Assembly (NCBI GenBank): GCA_031263665.1
Contig: JAISFJ010000043.1
Span: 1-5,135, forward strand
DNA: 5,135 nt
Direction of reading: 5' to 3'
DNA from: Coriobacteriales bacterium
GTDB lineage: Bacteria; Actinomycetota; Coriobacteriia; Coriobacteriales; UBA8131
The notes beneath the pieces are model-generated. The model did no database searches. It was not told where the DNA came from and worked only from the letters and a program-made list of their open reading frames with translations. Each line of letters opens with the position of its first letter. Position 1 is the first letter of the stretch. This document shows, piece by piece, positions 1 through 4,614 of the stretch. A program made the translations under genes and the position numbers.

Positions 1-2
1 CG

Positions 3-56
3 TTGGGAGTCACCGACGAGGATGTCGCAAACGCTCCCGACGTGGTTATCGAATGA
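3..56 (+). CDS. C-terminal end of a probable antitoxin (partial, cut by window edge)
   Basis: The reading frame is open from the first bases and gives an acidic tail, LGVTDEDVANAPDVVIE, followed by TGA. The stop overlaps the ATG of the next gene in an ATGA arrangement, which is the classic coupling of an antitoxin with its toxin. Only 17 residues are visible, so the DNA-binding fold cannot be named. The acidic composition and position immediately before a RelE/ParE toxin are the grounds for calling it an antitoxin. It would normally bind and neutralise the toxin and repress the shared promoter, which lies outside the window to the left. The function is inferred from context rather than from a recognised domain. 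Confidence 0.6.
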   Translation: MGVTDEDVANAPDVVIE

Positions 57-382
57 GCTGGACAGCCGAATACCTTCCTGAGACGGAAAAGGACATCCGG
101 AGACTTGATGCGTCCATCAGACCTCAAATACGTAAGGGAATCGAAAAGACGCTGGGCAATCCTCTTCCAAAAAACGAAGGCGGCTATGGTGAGCCGCTTG
201 GCAACAAAGCGGGCGTGAATCTCACAGGTCTGTTCCGCATCAAGTTCAGGAATCTGGGAATCCGTGCAGTCTACGCCCTCAGACGTGTTGAAGGACGGAT
301 GGTTGTGATTGTTATCAGCGTGCGCGATGACGACAAGGTCTACCACGAAGCACAACGCCGCCGCGAACGGTACGGATTGTAA
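53..382 (+). CDS. RelE/ParE-family type II toxin
   Basis: A 109-residue protein with the full pattern of the RelE/ParE toxin fold. It starts with a WTAEYLPETEKDI strand-helix beginning, has helical residues to about 35, then an NPLP turn (36-39) and a GEPLG loop (46-50). Next come the strands LTGLFRIKFRNLGIRAVYAL (57-76) and MVVIVISVRDDDKVY (83-97), and a basic C-terminus QRRRERYGL. Conserved-type basic and aromatic residues are R62, R71, Y74, R91 and Y97. In this family such proteins are either ribosome-dependent mRNA endonucleases (RelE) or gyrase poisons (ParE). The sequence alone does not decide which, although the length and the RIKFRNLGIRAVY core look more RelE-like. The start overlaps the preceding stop and has no strong Shine-Dalgarno of its own, so translation is probably coupled to the antitoxin. 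The gene looks intact. Confidence 0.85.
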   Translation: MSWTAEYLPETEKDIRRLDASIRPQIRKGIEKTLGNPLPKNEGGYGEPLGNKAGVNLTGLFRIKFRNLGIRAVYALRRVEGRMVVIVISVRDDDKVYHEAQRRRERYGL

Positions 383-593
383 GCCTTTGGTTTGTGCAAC
401 CGATGGGTATCAGCCGCGCTCGCCAACAGTGTGTCGCACGCCGTATGTTTATCTCAAATGCAAGCGCAAGGCGTGCTCTCTATAAATCCCAATATGCCAC
501 TTCGAATGTTACTTTACCTGTCCCACTCACTGTCCCACTCTGCACCGTCCCCCCCTCTGTCCCACTCGCCCCTCGTCCCCTTGACACGTCTTG
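383..593. other. Intergenic stretch without a recognisable gene
   Basis: After the toxin stop, about 210 bases contain no frame with recognisable protein similarity on either strand. The two overlapping short forward frames here start at TTG or GTG, lack a ribosome-binding site and run into the C-rich repeats. A weak 7-bp inverted pair (GCACGCC at 436-442, GGCGTGC at 470-476) has a 27-base loop and no T-tract, so it is not called a terminator. The right half carries the CTGTCCCACTC repeats listed separately. Confidence 0.6.
518..567. repeat. Triple CTGTCCCACTC repeat cluster, REP-like
   Basis: The 11-mer CTGTCCCACTC occurs exactly three times, at 518-528, 530-540 and 557-567, with a C-run (CCGTCCCCCCC) between the second and third. 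Read on the minus strand this gives GTGGGACAG units separated by GGGGGGACGG. That resembles the short GGGACAG/GGGACGG-rich intergenic repeats often found near REP-associated (Y1-type) transposases. The same word occurs inverted at 4435-4445, and a shortened form lies at 3080-3089. No transposase is visible in the window. The repeat identity is seen directly; the link to a REP family is an inference from memory of such repeats. Confidence 0.6.
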
Positions 594-619
594 TATTCTA
601 CGCATATCTGCGTAGAATA
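581..619 (+). promoter_or_regulatory. Orphan promoter overlapped by a palindromic operator
   Basis: A perfect -35-like TTGACA lies at 581-586. A perfect 11-bp inverted repeat follows: TATTCTACGCA (594-604), spacer TATC (605-608), TGCGTAGAATA (609-619). A -10 could be TATCTG at 605-610 (18-base spacer from TTGACA). Alternatively TAGAAT at 613-618 can pair with TTGTAT at 591-596 (16-base spacer). Either way the dyad covers the promoter, as expected of an autorepressed operon. A third half-site, CTACGCA, lies at 631-637. No start codon with a ribosome-binding site follows: the next readable sequence is the tail of a broken Fic gene. The dyad could also act as an RNA hairpin, but no T-run follows the stem. 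Confidence 0.6.
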
Positions 620-627
620 GGGGTTAG

Positions 628-822
628 AAACTACGCAACGGAAATTTGGGCTCATCAGGGGATATAACGGATTGGCTCTCGTGGTATCTGGGTTGTCTGG
701 GGAGGGCGATAGATGACAGTTCCCGCCAGATAGACTCAGCGGTCAAAAAAGCGGACTTTTGGGACGCTTATCGGCAGACAGGATTTAACGAGAGACAGCA
801 GAAGATAGTTTTATCCTTTTGA
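628..822 (+). pseudogene. C-terminal fragment of a Fic-family protein
   Basis: From about 658 the frame reads GDITDWLSWYLGCLGRAI, then DDSSRQIDSAVKKADFWDAY, then GFNERQQKIVLSF and a TGA stop. This is the helical region that follows the catalytic core in Fic-domain proteins of the DUF4172 type. Such proteins typically show W...FL.CL.RAI, KA.FW and a NERQ.K motif before the C-terminal winged-helix part. The catalytic HPFxxGNGR motif and all upstream sequence are missing. There is no start codon, and a TAG closes the frame at 625-627. The protein also ends soon after NERQ, so both ends are lost. Fic proteins transfer AMP or other nucleotides to protein targets and often belong to toxin-antitoxin modules, but this remnant cannot be active. 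Its 3' end overlaps the end of the convergent permease gene by 12 bases. Similarity begins near 658; the 628-657 part is unrecognised. Confidence 0.8.
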
Positions 823-1950
823 GCGGCGCAGGTTAAAGCTGGCGGTTGCTCCGAGGAAGAACAGGGCGATGAAGCCCCAGAGTATCGCCAGGTCAGGACC
901 GAAAGCGGCGAGGTCTGAGCCTCGCAACATGATATCGCGCAGTGCTTCGGCGGCGTGCGTTACGGGAAAACAGGCCGAAAGGACCTTCATCCAGACAGGT
1001 GCCTGCGAGAGGTCGAACAGCCCTGAGAGCAGTATCTGAGGCACGACGAACAGCAGCATCAGCTGGATGACCTGAAACCCCGTCTTTGCCAGTCCTGAGA
1101 CGAGCAAGCCCAGCGTGAGCGAGGCAAGTGCGGTGGAGAAGGTCAGCAAAAACACGAGTGGCAGCGCTCCCACATTGGGAAAGCCGATGAGCACCAGACA
1201 GGCCCAGAGCACCACGCCGGCCTGGACGAGCGATACCGCGCCAAAGCCGAGCGCATAGCCCGCCACGAGTTGCCACGACGCGATGGGCGTCGCAAGCAGG
1301 CGCTCCATTGTGCCGCCCGTGCGCTCCGTCACCAGCGACATTCCGCTCGTGATGAAGACGAATACGAAGATGAAGATGGTGAGAAAAACCGGCCCGATGA
1401 AGTCGAACAGGGTCCAACCTGCGTCGCCATGCAGATAGGCGATTTCGATTTCGCTGATGCTAAGGTTAATCTGTGGCTCTTCGACGCTGATACCCAAAGG
1501 CGCGAGTTGGGTTTTCATTTCGGCAAAGGTATCGGCGAAGTCTTCTGAAAGCTGGTCGCGCTCGTCGCTGGCGACCTGCCGCACCGCGGCCTGCACCGCC
1601 TCGGCACTCGCCGCGGTTTTAGATGAGTCCGTGCCCTCGACCTGTACGACAAGTGTCTCGTCCCGAATGGTCAAAACGGCGTCGACCTCTCGCTTTTCGA
1701 GCGCGCCCTGTGCCGCGCCCGCCTCACCTGTGGTGTAGACGGTAACGTACGGGGTCTCGCTTTCAAGCGCGGTGACCACCTCGTCGGACAGGTCTACCGC
1801 CGCGAGCCGGGGTTCGTAGTCGGGGCTGCCGAGCATGACCGAGAACAGCCACAGCGCCACCACCGGGGCGACGAGAAAGAGTACAACGGTGCGCGGGTCG
1901 TGGGAGAACTGCTGGAGTATGCGCCGGGCGAGCGCGAGGGTGTTACGCAT
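811..1950 (-). CDS. ABC-2 type exporter, permease subunit
   Basis: A 379-residue membrane protein with the ABC-2 (DrrB/YhhJ-like, COG0842-type) layout. It has one N-terminal membrane helix (about 21-41), a long external domain (about 42-178) with the helical stretch SAEAVQAAVRQV, then five more helices (about 182-204, 227-255, 262-286, 295-315, 353-373). The cytoplasmic coupling motif ERTGGTMERLLATP (209-222) is typical of this family. The protein would form the channel through which the neighbouring ATPase drives export; the substrate (drug, lipid, peptide) cannot be read from the sequence. I chose the ATG at 1950 because AAGGAG sits 7 bases before it and the ATG overlaps the ATPase stop by 8 bases. 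A longer frame reaching 2157 only reads antisense-like codons inside the ATPase gene. Its stop overlaps the Fic remnant, and no clear terminator follows. Confidence 0.9.
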   Translation of the reverse strand: MRNTLALARRILQQFSHDPRTVVLFLVAPVVALWLFSVMLGSPDYEPRLAAVDLSDEVVTALESETPYVTVYTTGEAGAAQGALEKREVDAVLTIRDETLVVQVEGTDSSKTAASAEAVQAAVRQVASDERDQLSEDFADTFAEMKTQLAPLGISVEEPQINLSISEIEIAYLHGDAGWTLFDFIGPVFLTIFIFVFVFITSGMSLVTERTGGTMERLLATPIASWQLVAGYALGFGAVSLVQAGVVLWACLVLIGFPNVGALPLVFLLTFSTALASLTLGLLVSGLAKTGFQVIQLMLLFVVPQILLSGLFDLSQAPVWMKVLSACFPVTHAAEALRDIMLRGSDLAAFGPDLAILWGFIALFFLGATASFNLRRSKG

Positions 1951-2842
1951 CGGAGGACTCCTTTCCGCCCCGCGCGGATGTTTCGCGCGACTGGGAGTTG
2001 GTGCCCTGCTCTTTGGGAGTCTTATCATCGTGCACCTCCTCCGCACCTTCAAAAGCGAGAAACGCCGCCTCGAGGCTTGACGCGTCGCTTTGCCGCATGA
2101 GTTTCGTGGGGCTGCCCTGCGCGATGATGCGGCCGTCGCGCAGCATGACAATCTCATCGCAGGATGATGCCTCGTCCATGACGTGGGTGGTGATGAGCAG
2201 ACCCGAACCGCCGTGTGCCAGCGTGCGGAAGGCGCGCCAGAGCTCGAGGCGATGTTCGGGGTCGAGCCCGACCGTGGGTTCGTCTAATACGAGCAGCTGC
2301 GGGGAGTGTAGCAGCGCGATTGCCAGGGAAAGACGGCGCTTCATACCGCCGGAGAAGTTTGCGATGGTTTTGCGGCCGGTGTCCTCCAGACGCGCGAGTG
2401 CGAGCACCTGGGGGATTGCCTCGTCCAACTCGCGGCCGGACATCCCGTACAGCGCGCCGAAAAAGCGGAGGTTCTCCCGCGCGGTGAGGTCGAGATACAG
2501 CGCTTCGCCCTGTGGCATGAAGCCAAGACGCCGACGCGCCCGGCGAAACGGCGGGCGTTCGCCGAGCACCTCAACGGCGCCCTGGTTGGCCCGTGACATG
2601 CCCACGATGATGTTGACCAGCGTGGTCTTGCCACAACCGCTCGGCCCCAAAAGGCCGGTTATGCTCCCCGCGGAGAGCCTGAGGTCTATGCCGCTCAAGA
2701 CCTCCTGCCTGCCAAAACGCTTGTGGACGCCAACAAGAGAGACGAGATTGGCAGGGGAGACAAGGTCGGTGGGAGGGGCAAGGTTGGCGCTGGCGTCGGT
2801 GGTGGCGTTGGCGGTGTCGGCGGTGTTGGTAGGGGAATTCAT
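1943..2842 (-). CDS. ABC exporter, ATP-binding subunit
   Basis: A 299-residue ABC ATPase of the CcmA/DrrA type (COG1131-like). All motifs are present: Walker A GPSGCGKT (66-73), Q-loop Q111 in FMPQGEALY, signature FSGGMKRR (163-170), Walker B LLVLDEPT (183-190), D-loop GLD (192-194) and switch histidine H220 in ITTHVMDEA. It binds and hydrolyses ATP on the inner membrane face to power the permease encoded directly downstream (8-base overlap). A low-complexity head of about 33 residues, rich in Asn, Thr, Ala and Pro, precedes the core, and an acidic/polar tail (about 268-299) follows it; both are unusual additions. The ATG at 2842 is the only usable start: an in-frame TGA lies two codons upstream, and no ATG, GTG or TTG codon follows in the head. 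GGAGG lies 11 bases before it, a rather long spacing. Confidence 0.92.
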   Translation of the reverse strand: MNSPTNTADTANATTDASANLAPPTDLVSPANLVSLVGVHKRFGRQEVLSGIDLRLSAGSITGLLGPSGCGKTTLVNIIVGMSRANQGAVEVLGERPPFRRARRRLGFMPQGEALYLDLTARENLRFFGALYGMSGRELDEAIPQVLALARLEDTGRKTIANFSGGMKRRLSLAIALLHSPQLLVLDEPTVGLDPEHRLELWRAFRTLAHGGSGLLITTHVMDEASSCDEIVMLRDGRIIAQGSPTKLMRQSDASSLEAAFLAFEGAEEVHDDKTPKEQGTNSQSRETSARGGKESSDA

Positions 2843-2865
2843 CGGTCAGGTAACCTCCAGCCAGG

Positions 2866-2887
2866 TGATTATTTCCTGATTATTTCC
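2866..2887. repeat. Tandem duplication of TGATTATTTCC
   Basis: Two exact head-to-tail copies of the 11-mer TGATTATTTCC occupy 2866-2876 and 2877-2887, within the predicted 5' leader of the ABC operon (minus strand GGAAATAATCA twice). It may be simple slippage or a paired protein-binding site; nothing else supports a choice. Confidence 0.55.
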
Positions 2888-2902
2888 TTATTGTCATGAC
2901 CC

Positions 2903-2932
2903 ACTATAATGCAAGTTTCTTGTTTTTGCTAA
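2903..2932 (-). promoter_or_regulatory. Candidate promoter of the ABC operon
   Basis: On the minus strand TTAGCA (2932-2927) and TATAGT (2908-2903) are separated by 18 bases, a reasonable -35/-10 pair. The transcript would start near 2896, about 54 bases before the ATPase start. The same DNA reads TATAAT on the plus strand (2905-2910), a perfect -10 without a good -35, so the direction is not certain. The site runs into the truncated end of the PIN remnant. Confidence 0.4.
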
Positions 2933-3071
2933 GCTGGTGCTGCTTGTCGAGTCGGAAGCGGAGGTTCTGATAACAGGCGATAAAGACCTGCTGGCCCTTG
3001 CCGACCGATACCCAATCCTTACTCCTGCCGAGTTTTGGAAACGGTACGGAAGTATCATCGATACTCTGTAG
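2910..3071 (+). pseudogene. C-terminal fragment of a PIN-domain toxin
   Basis: The plus frame reads AKLVLLVESEAEVLITGDKD, then LLALADRYPILTPAEFWKRY, ending GSIIDTL and TAG. This matches the last third of the small PIN-domain nucleases of toxin-antitoxin systems (PIN_3/COG1569 type). There the pattern is ...A.VLiTGDkDLLaL....PILTPaEFl, with the TGD(K)D aspartates belonging to the metal-binding acidic cluster. The N-terminal two thirds, with the first conserved Asp and Glu residues, are absent. A TAA (2907-2909) closes the frame upstream and there is no start codon. Recognisable similarity begins about 2931. A complete relative would cleave RNA and be held in check by an antitoxin; neither an antitoxin nor a complete toxin is present. 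The fragment converges on the zinc-ribbon gene and overlaps the candidate ABC promoter. Confidence 0.78.
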
Positions 3072-3079
3072 GGAAATCC

Positions 3080-3089
3080 CACTGTCCCA
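3080..3089 (+). repeat. Short copy of the CACTGTCCCA repeat core
   Basis: CACTGTCCCA here matches the core of the repeat at 528-537 and, inverted, that at 4438-4447. It lies between the convergent PIN remnant and the zinc-ribbon gene, just beside the 3093-3110 hairpin. It is a partial copy, and chance cannot be excluded for ten bases. Confidence 0.35.
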
Positions 3090-3092
3090 TAG

Positions 3093-3110
3093 ACGCCTGG
3101 TTTCAGGCGT
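3093..3110. terminator. Short hairpin between convergent genes, possible terminator
   Basis: ACGCCTG (3093-3099), loop GTTT, CAGGCGT (3104-3110) form a perfect 7-bp stem lying between the PIN remnant stop and the zinc-ribbon gene. The stop codon of the latter (3103-3105) is inside the hairpin. There is no U-run on either strand, so if it terminates it is not a textbook intrinsic terminator. Confidence 0.35.
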
Positions 3111-3471
3111 AGATTCTGATGAGGATGAGAGCGACAACTATGATGGCGACTAAGACGATGATGAGGATGATTGCCTTGAGGAAGCGGGCGAGCATCCGGC
3201 TGGCGGAACGCAGGAAGCCGAGGCCGGCCGCGCCTACGAGGCCGGAGACGACGTCCATCAGCTGCTTGTCGGTCTCGGTTGTATTGTCATGGGTCACCCG
3301 AGGTTGCTTGGCCTGCTCCTCAAGATACTTTTCGGTTTCGGACTTTTGAACAAGTTCGGGGATAATCCATTGATTGCGGCAATACAGACACGCAACTTCC
3401 CCGGTACGGGCATCGAGGAGACGATATTCGCCCGCCCCGCACTGAGAACATGAAACCTCTATCCCCGCCAT
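3103..3471 (-). CDS. Small zinc-ribbon protein with a C-terminal membrane segment
   Basis: A 122-residue protein. Two CxxC pairs, CSQC (8-11) and CLYC (28-31), separated by 16 residues make a zinc-ribbon knuckle pair. A polar, charged linker follows (about 40-72, with SETEKYLEEQAKQ likely helical), then a glycine-containing helical part (VVSGLVGAAGLGFLRSASRM, 74-93). A strong single membrane helix ends the protein (about 97-120, KAIILIIVLVAIIVVALILIRIY). The ribbon would therefore sit in the cytoplasm, tethered by the C-terminus. I do not recognise a specific family and cannot assign a partner or pathway. AGGGG lies 3 bases and AAGGG 11 bases before the ATG. The gene stands alone between two broken genes. 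Its long, uninterrupted frame, clear metal site and clean membrane segment argue that it is real. Confidence 0.75.
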   Translation of the reverse strand: MAGIEVSCSQCGAGEYRLLDARTGEVACLYCRNQWIIPELVQKSETEKYLEEQAKQPRVTHDNTTETDKQLMDVVSGLVGAAGLGFLRSASRMLARFLKAIILIIVLVAIIVVALILIRIYA

Positions 3472-3648
3472 TGTCCCCTGATTCCCTTCTTAGGACCTGT
3501 TGAGCAATAAATTACACAATATCCTGTGGCCAGATTGCTTGGGCCTGGCACCGAACAGCATCCCCTCTCTGTTTGCGCTCTGATGAATAGTATACCTTTA
3601 CTTTGCTTCTCACAGGGTGACACACAAGCGGTTTCTAGAAGTGCCCTT
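3472..3648. other. Intergenic stretch with no recognised gene
   Basis: This stretch lies between the zinc-ribbon gene start (minus) and the RelE-like remnant (plus). A plus-strand frame starting at 3526 runs through it into the remnant. Its first 40 or so residues resemble nothing I know and it has no ribosome-binding site. The zinc-ribbon promoter should be here, on the minus strand around 3495-3545, but I see no pair of hexamers good enough to call. Confidence 0.5.
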
Positions 3649-3785
3649 TATTACAACAAAACAAACTACGAACTCGCGTATCGGGTGGTCGAAGAAGATG
3701 ATACGATAGTCATAGTGATATTGGCAGACACTCGCGAGAGCACGAGGCACTCAAGCGCTACATGAAAAGCCAAGCGACGGCATAG
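3649..3785 (+). pseudogene. Frameshifted RelE-like toxin remnant
   Basis: One frame reads YYNKTNYELAYRVVEEDDTI, then VIVILADTRES. After a shift, the next frame reads REHEALKRYMKSQATA and stops at TAG (3783-3785). Together they look like the C-terminal half of a RelE/ParE-type toxin, where a YRV/YRI strand, a V.V..A.TRE strand and a final [EA]LKRYMKS helix are common. The break falls near 3733-3741 at ACTCGCGAGAGCACGAGG. Removing two bases of CGCG, or restoring about four lost bases after CGCGAG, rejoins the frames. The N-terminal half is not recognisable. A complete protein would be an mRNA interferase or gyrase poison; this copy is almost certainly inactive. No antitoxin is seen beside it. 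The family call rests on a short stretch. Confidence 0.6.
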
Positions 3786-3815
3786 TTACTGTGCCGCTTG
3801 GGAACAGGTATCTCT

Positions 3816-4421
3816 ATGGTGGATAAAGGAACAGCTGCACACGACCGAGCAAAGCTCCGGGCAGGAAGCTCACGGCGAAATGTCGCGTTTTGGCAGCGGT
3901 GGTATTACTACTTTTTGCTGTGCGCCGTCATGGGGTATATCTACGAGAATCTGTTGGATAATTTTTGGTATCACCATCCCTGGCAATGGCAGGGTCCTCT
4001 GCATGGCCCTTGGTTGGTGATTTACGGCTGCGGCGGGCTTGTTTTATTGCTTGTGTTGGGGCGTTTTGTCAAAAAGAAAATCAGGCTCGGTGGCCTCAAC
4101 ATCACGCCGCTTCTGGCCATCATTTTGATATTTTTAATCGTCAGCGTTGTTGAGTACGCGGGGCATTGGTTGCTGGACACCTACTTTAACTTTCGTCCCT
4201 GGGATTACACGGAAAAACCCTTCAACCTGCATGGCAGGATATGTTTGGAGGATACCCTGCGCTTTGTCGTACTAGGCGTCATCGAACTCTATGTGTTCAT
4301 GCCTTTGGTTGAGAAACTGCTCGCAAGAATCAAGCGCTGGCAAAACACCCTCCTTTTTGTGGTCCTAGCCGGCGTATTTGTGGCCGACATCGTCTATTCA
4401 GCCTACGTCGCGCTCATGTAA
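3816..4421 (+). CDS. CmpB-type putative ABC transporter permease family membrane protein
   Basis: A 201-residue integral membrane protein with about five helices (26-47, 64-84, 97-120, 144-168, 177-200). It carries the hallmark sequences of the family named putative ABC-transporter type IV/CmpB (PF06541): QGPLHGPWLVIYGCGG (59-74), the VEYAGHWLLD helix end (112-121), and RPWDYTEKPFNLHGRICLED (127-146). The family is common in Firmicutes and gut Actinobacteria; despite the name, no partner ATPase or substrate is established, and none is encoded beside it. I prefer the ATG at 3816: GGGAACAGG ends 7 bases before it, while an in-frame TTG at 3798 has no ribosome-binding site. The gene begins 31 bases after the RelE-like remnant, so its promoter may lie within that remnant. 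No clear terminator follows; 13 bases after the stop comes an inverted copy of the C-rich repeat. Confidence 0.85.
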   Translation: MVDKGTAAHDRAKLRAGSSRRNVAFWQRWYYYFLLCAVMGYIYENLLDNFWYHHPWQWQGPLHGPWLVIYGCGGLVLLLVLGRFVKKKIRLGGLNITPLLAIILIFLIVSVVEYAGHWLLDTYFNFRPWDYTEKPFNLHGRICLEDTLRFVVLGVIELYVFMPLVEKLLARIKRWQNTLLFVVLAGVFVADIVYSAYVALM

Positions 4422-4434
4422 CGATTTGAGACGA

Positions 4435-4447
4435 GAGTGGGACAGTG
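4435..4447 (-). repeat. Inverted copy of the CACTGTCCCACTC repeat
   Basis: GAGTGGGACAGTG is the exact reverse complement of CACTGTCCCACTC at 528-540, a 13-base match almost 4 kb away. It lies directly after the CmpB-type gene, beside the response-regulator scrap. With 3080-3089 this makes three intergenic loci carrying the same word, each next to a broken gene. Confidence 0.55.
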
Positions 4448-4458
4448 GAGGCGGCGAA

Positions 4459-4569
4459 ATGGAGTCAAACATGAAAGACAGAGTAAGTCGAGAATTCAAT
4501 CCAGGTGAATTGCACGCAGAGGAACTAAGCCCCATCGAAAGTATCCGGCTTCGACGCCGGCGCCGATGA
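4459..4569 (+). CDS. Possible 36-residue ORF, probably spurious
   Basis: An ATG at 4459 is preceded at 7 bases by GGAGG, the best Shine-Dalgarno match in this part of the window. The frame encodes MESNMKDRVSREFNPGELHA, an acidic middle and an all-arginine end (RLRRRRR). The arginine run arises because the GC-rich response-regulator codons that follow are read in the wrong frame. The start signal may be the surviving 5' end of a gene, perhaps the response regulator itself, with the rest deleted. I do not believe it encodes a functional peptide. Confidence 0.2.
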   Translation: MESNMKDRVSREFNPGELHAEELSPIESIRLRRRRR

Positions 4570-4600
4570 TTACCTGTCCAAACCCTTTCAACCCTCAGAA
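4535..4600 (+). pseudogene. Fragment of a response-regulator receiver domain
   Basis: The plus frame SKVSGFDAGADDYLSKPFQP, then SE, is the unmistakable last part of a CheY-like receiver domain. GxxAGADDYLxKPF is the conserved alpha4-beta5 segment with the invariant lysine before the proline. In a full protein a phospho-accepting aspartate would lie about 45 residues earlier and a DNA-binding output domain would follow. Neither is present: a TAA at 4526-4528 closes the frame upstream, and similarity stops after QPSE. Only about 20 residues survive. It is a scrap of an OmpR-family-like regulator, its sensor kinase partner is not here, and it cannot function. It lies back to back with a remnant on the other strand that ends at 4615. 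Confidence 0.75.
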
Positions 4601-4614
4601 TCTCCTTCTCTTCT

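Noticed and set aside
436..476. GCACGCC/GGCGTGC inverted pair as toxin-operon terminator
   Set aside because: The loop is 27 bases and no T-run follows, so a functional hairpin is doubtful.
392..667. Two overlapping short plus-strand frames after the toxin gene
   Set aside because: They start at TTG or GTG without Shine-Dalgarno, run through the C-rich repeats (giving repeated SHS/VPL words) and resemble no protein.
755..790. Possible minus-strand terminator after the permease (AAAAG TCCG CTTTT plus T-run)
   Set aside because: The stem is five mostly A-T pairs and the T-run is part of the stem; it also lies within the Fic coding remnant, which explains the A-run as lysine codons.
1951..2157. 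N-terminal extension of the permease frame back to 2157
   Set aside because: It overlaps the ATPase C-terminus, is Arg/Ser-rich and has no ribosome-binding site; the ATG at 1950 has AAGGAG at proper distance and a predicted membrane helix soon after.
1998..2879. Long plus-strand open frame (293 codons) opposite the ABC ATPase
   Set aside because: It is antisense to a gene with all ABC motifs; its translation is Ser/Arg-rich and unrecognisable, as expected of a shadow frame in GC-rich DNA.
2894..3137. Minus-strand short frames opposite the PIN remnant
   Set aside because: The plus-strand frame carries recognisable PIN-domain motifs; the minus frames have none.
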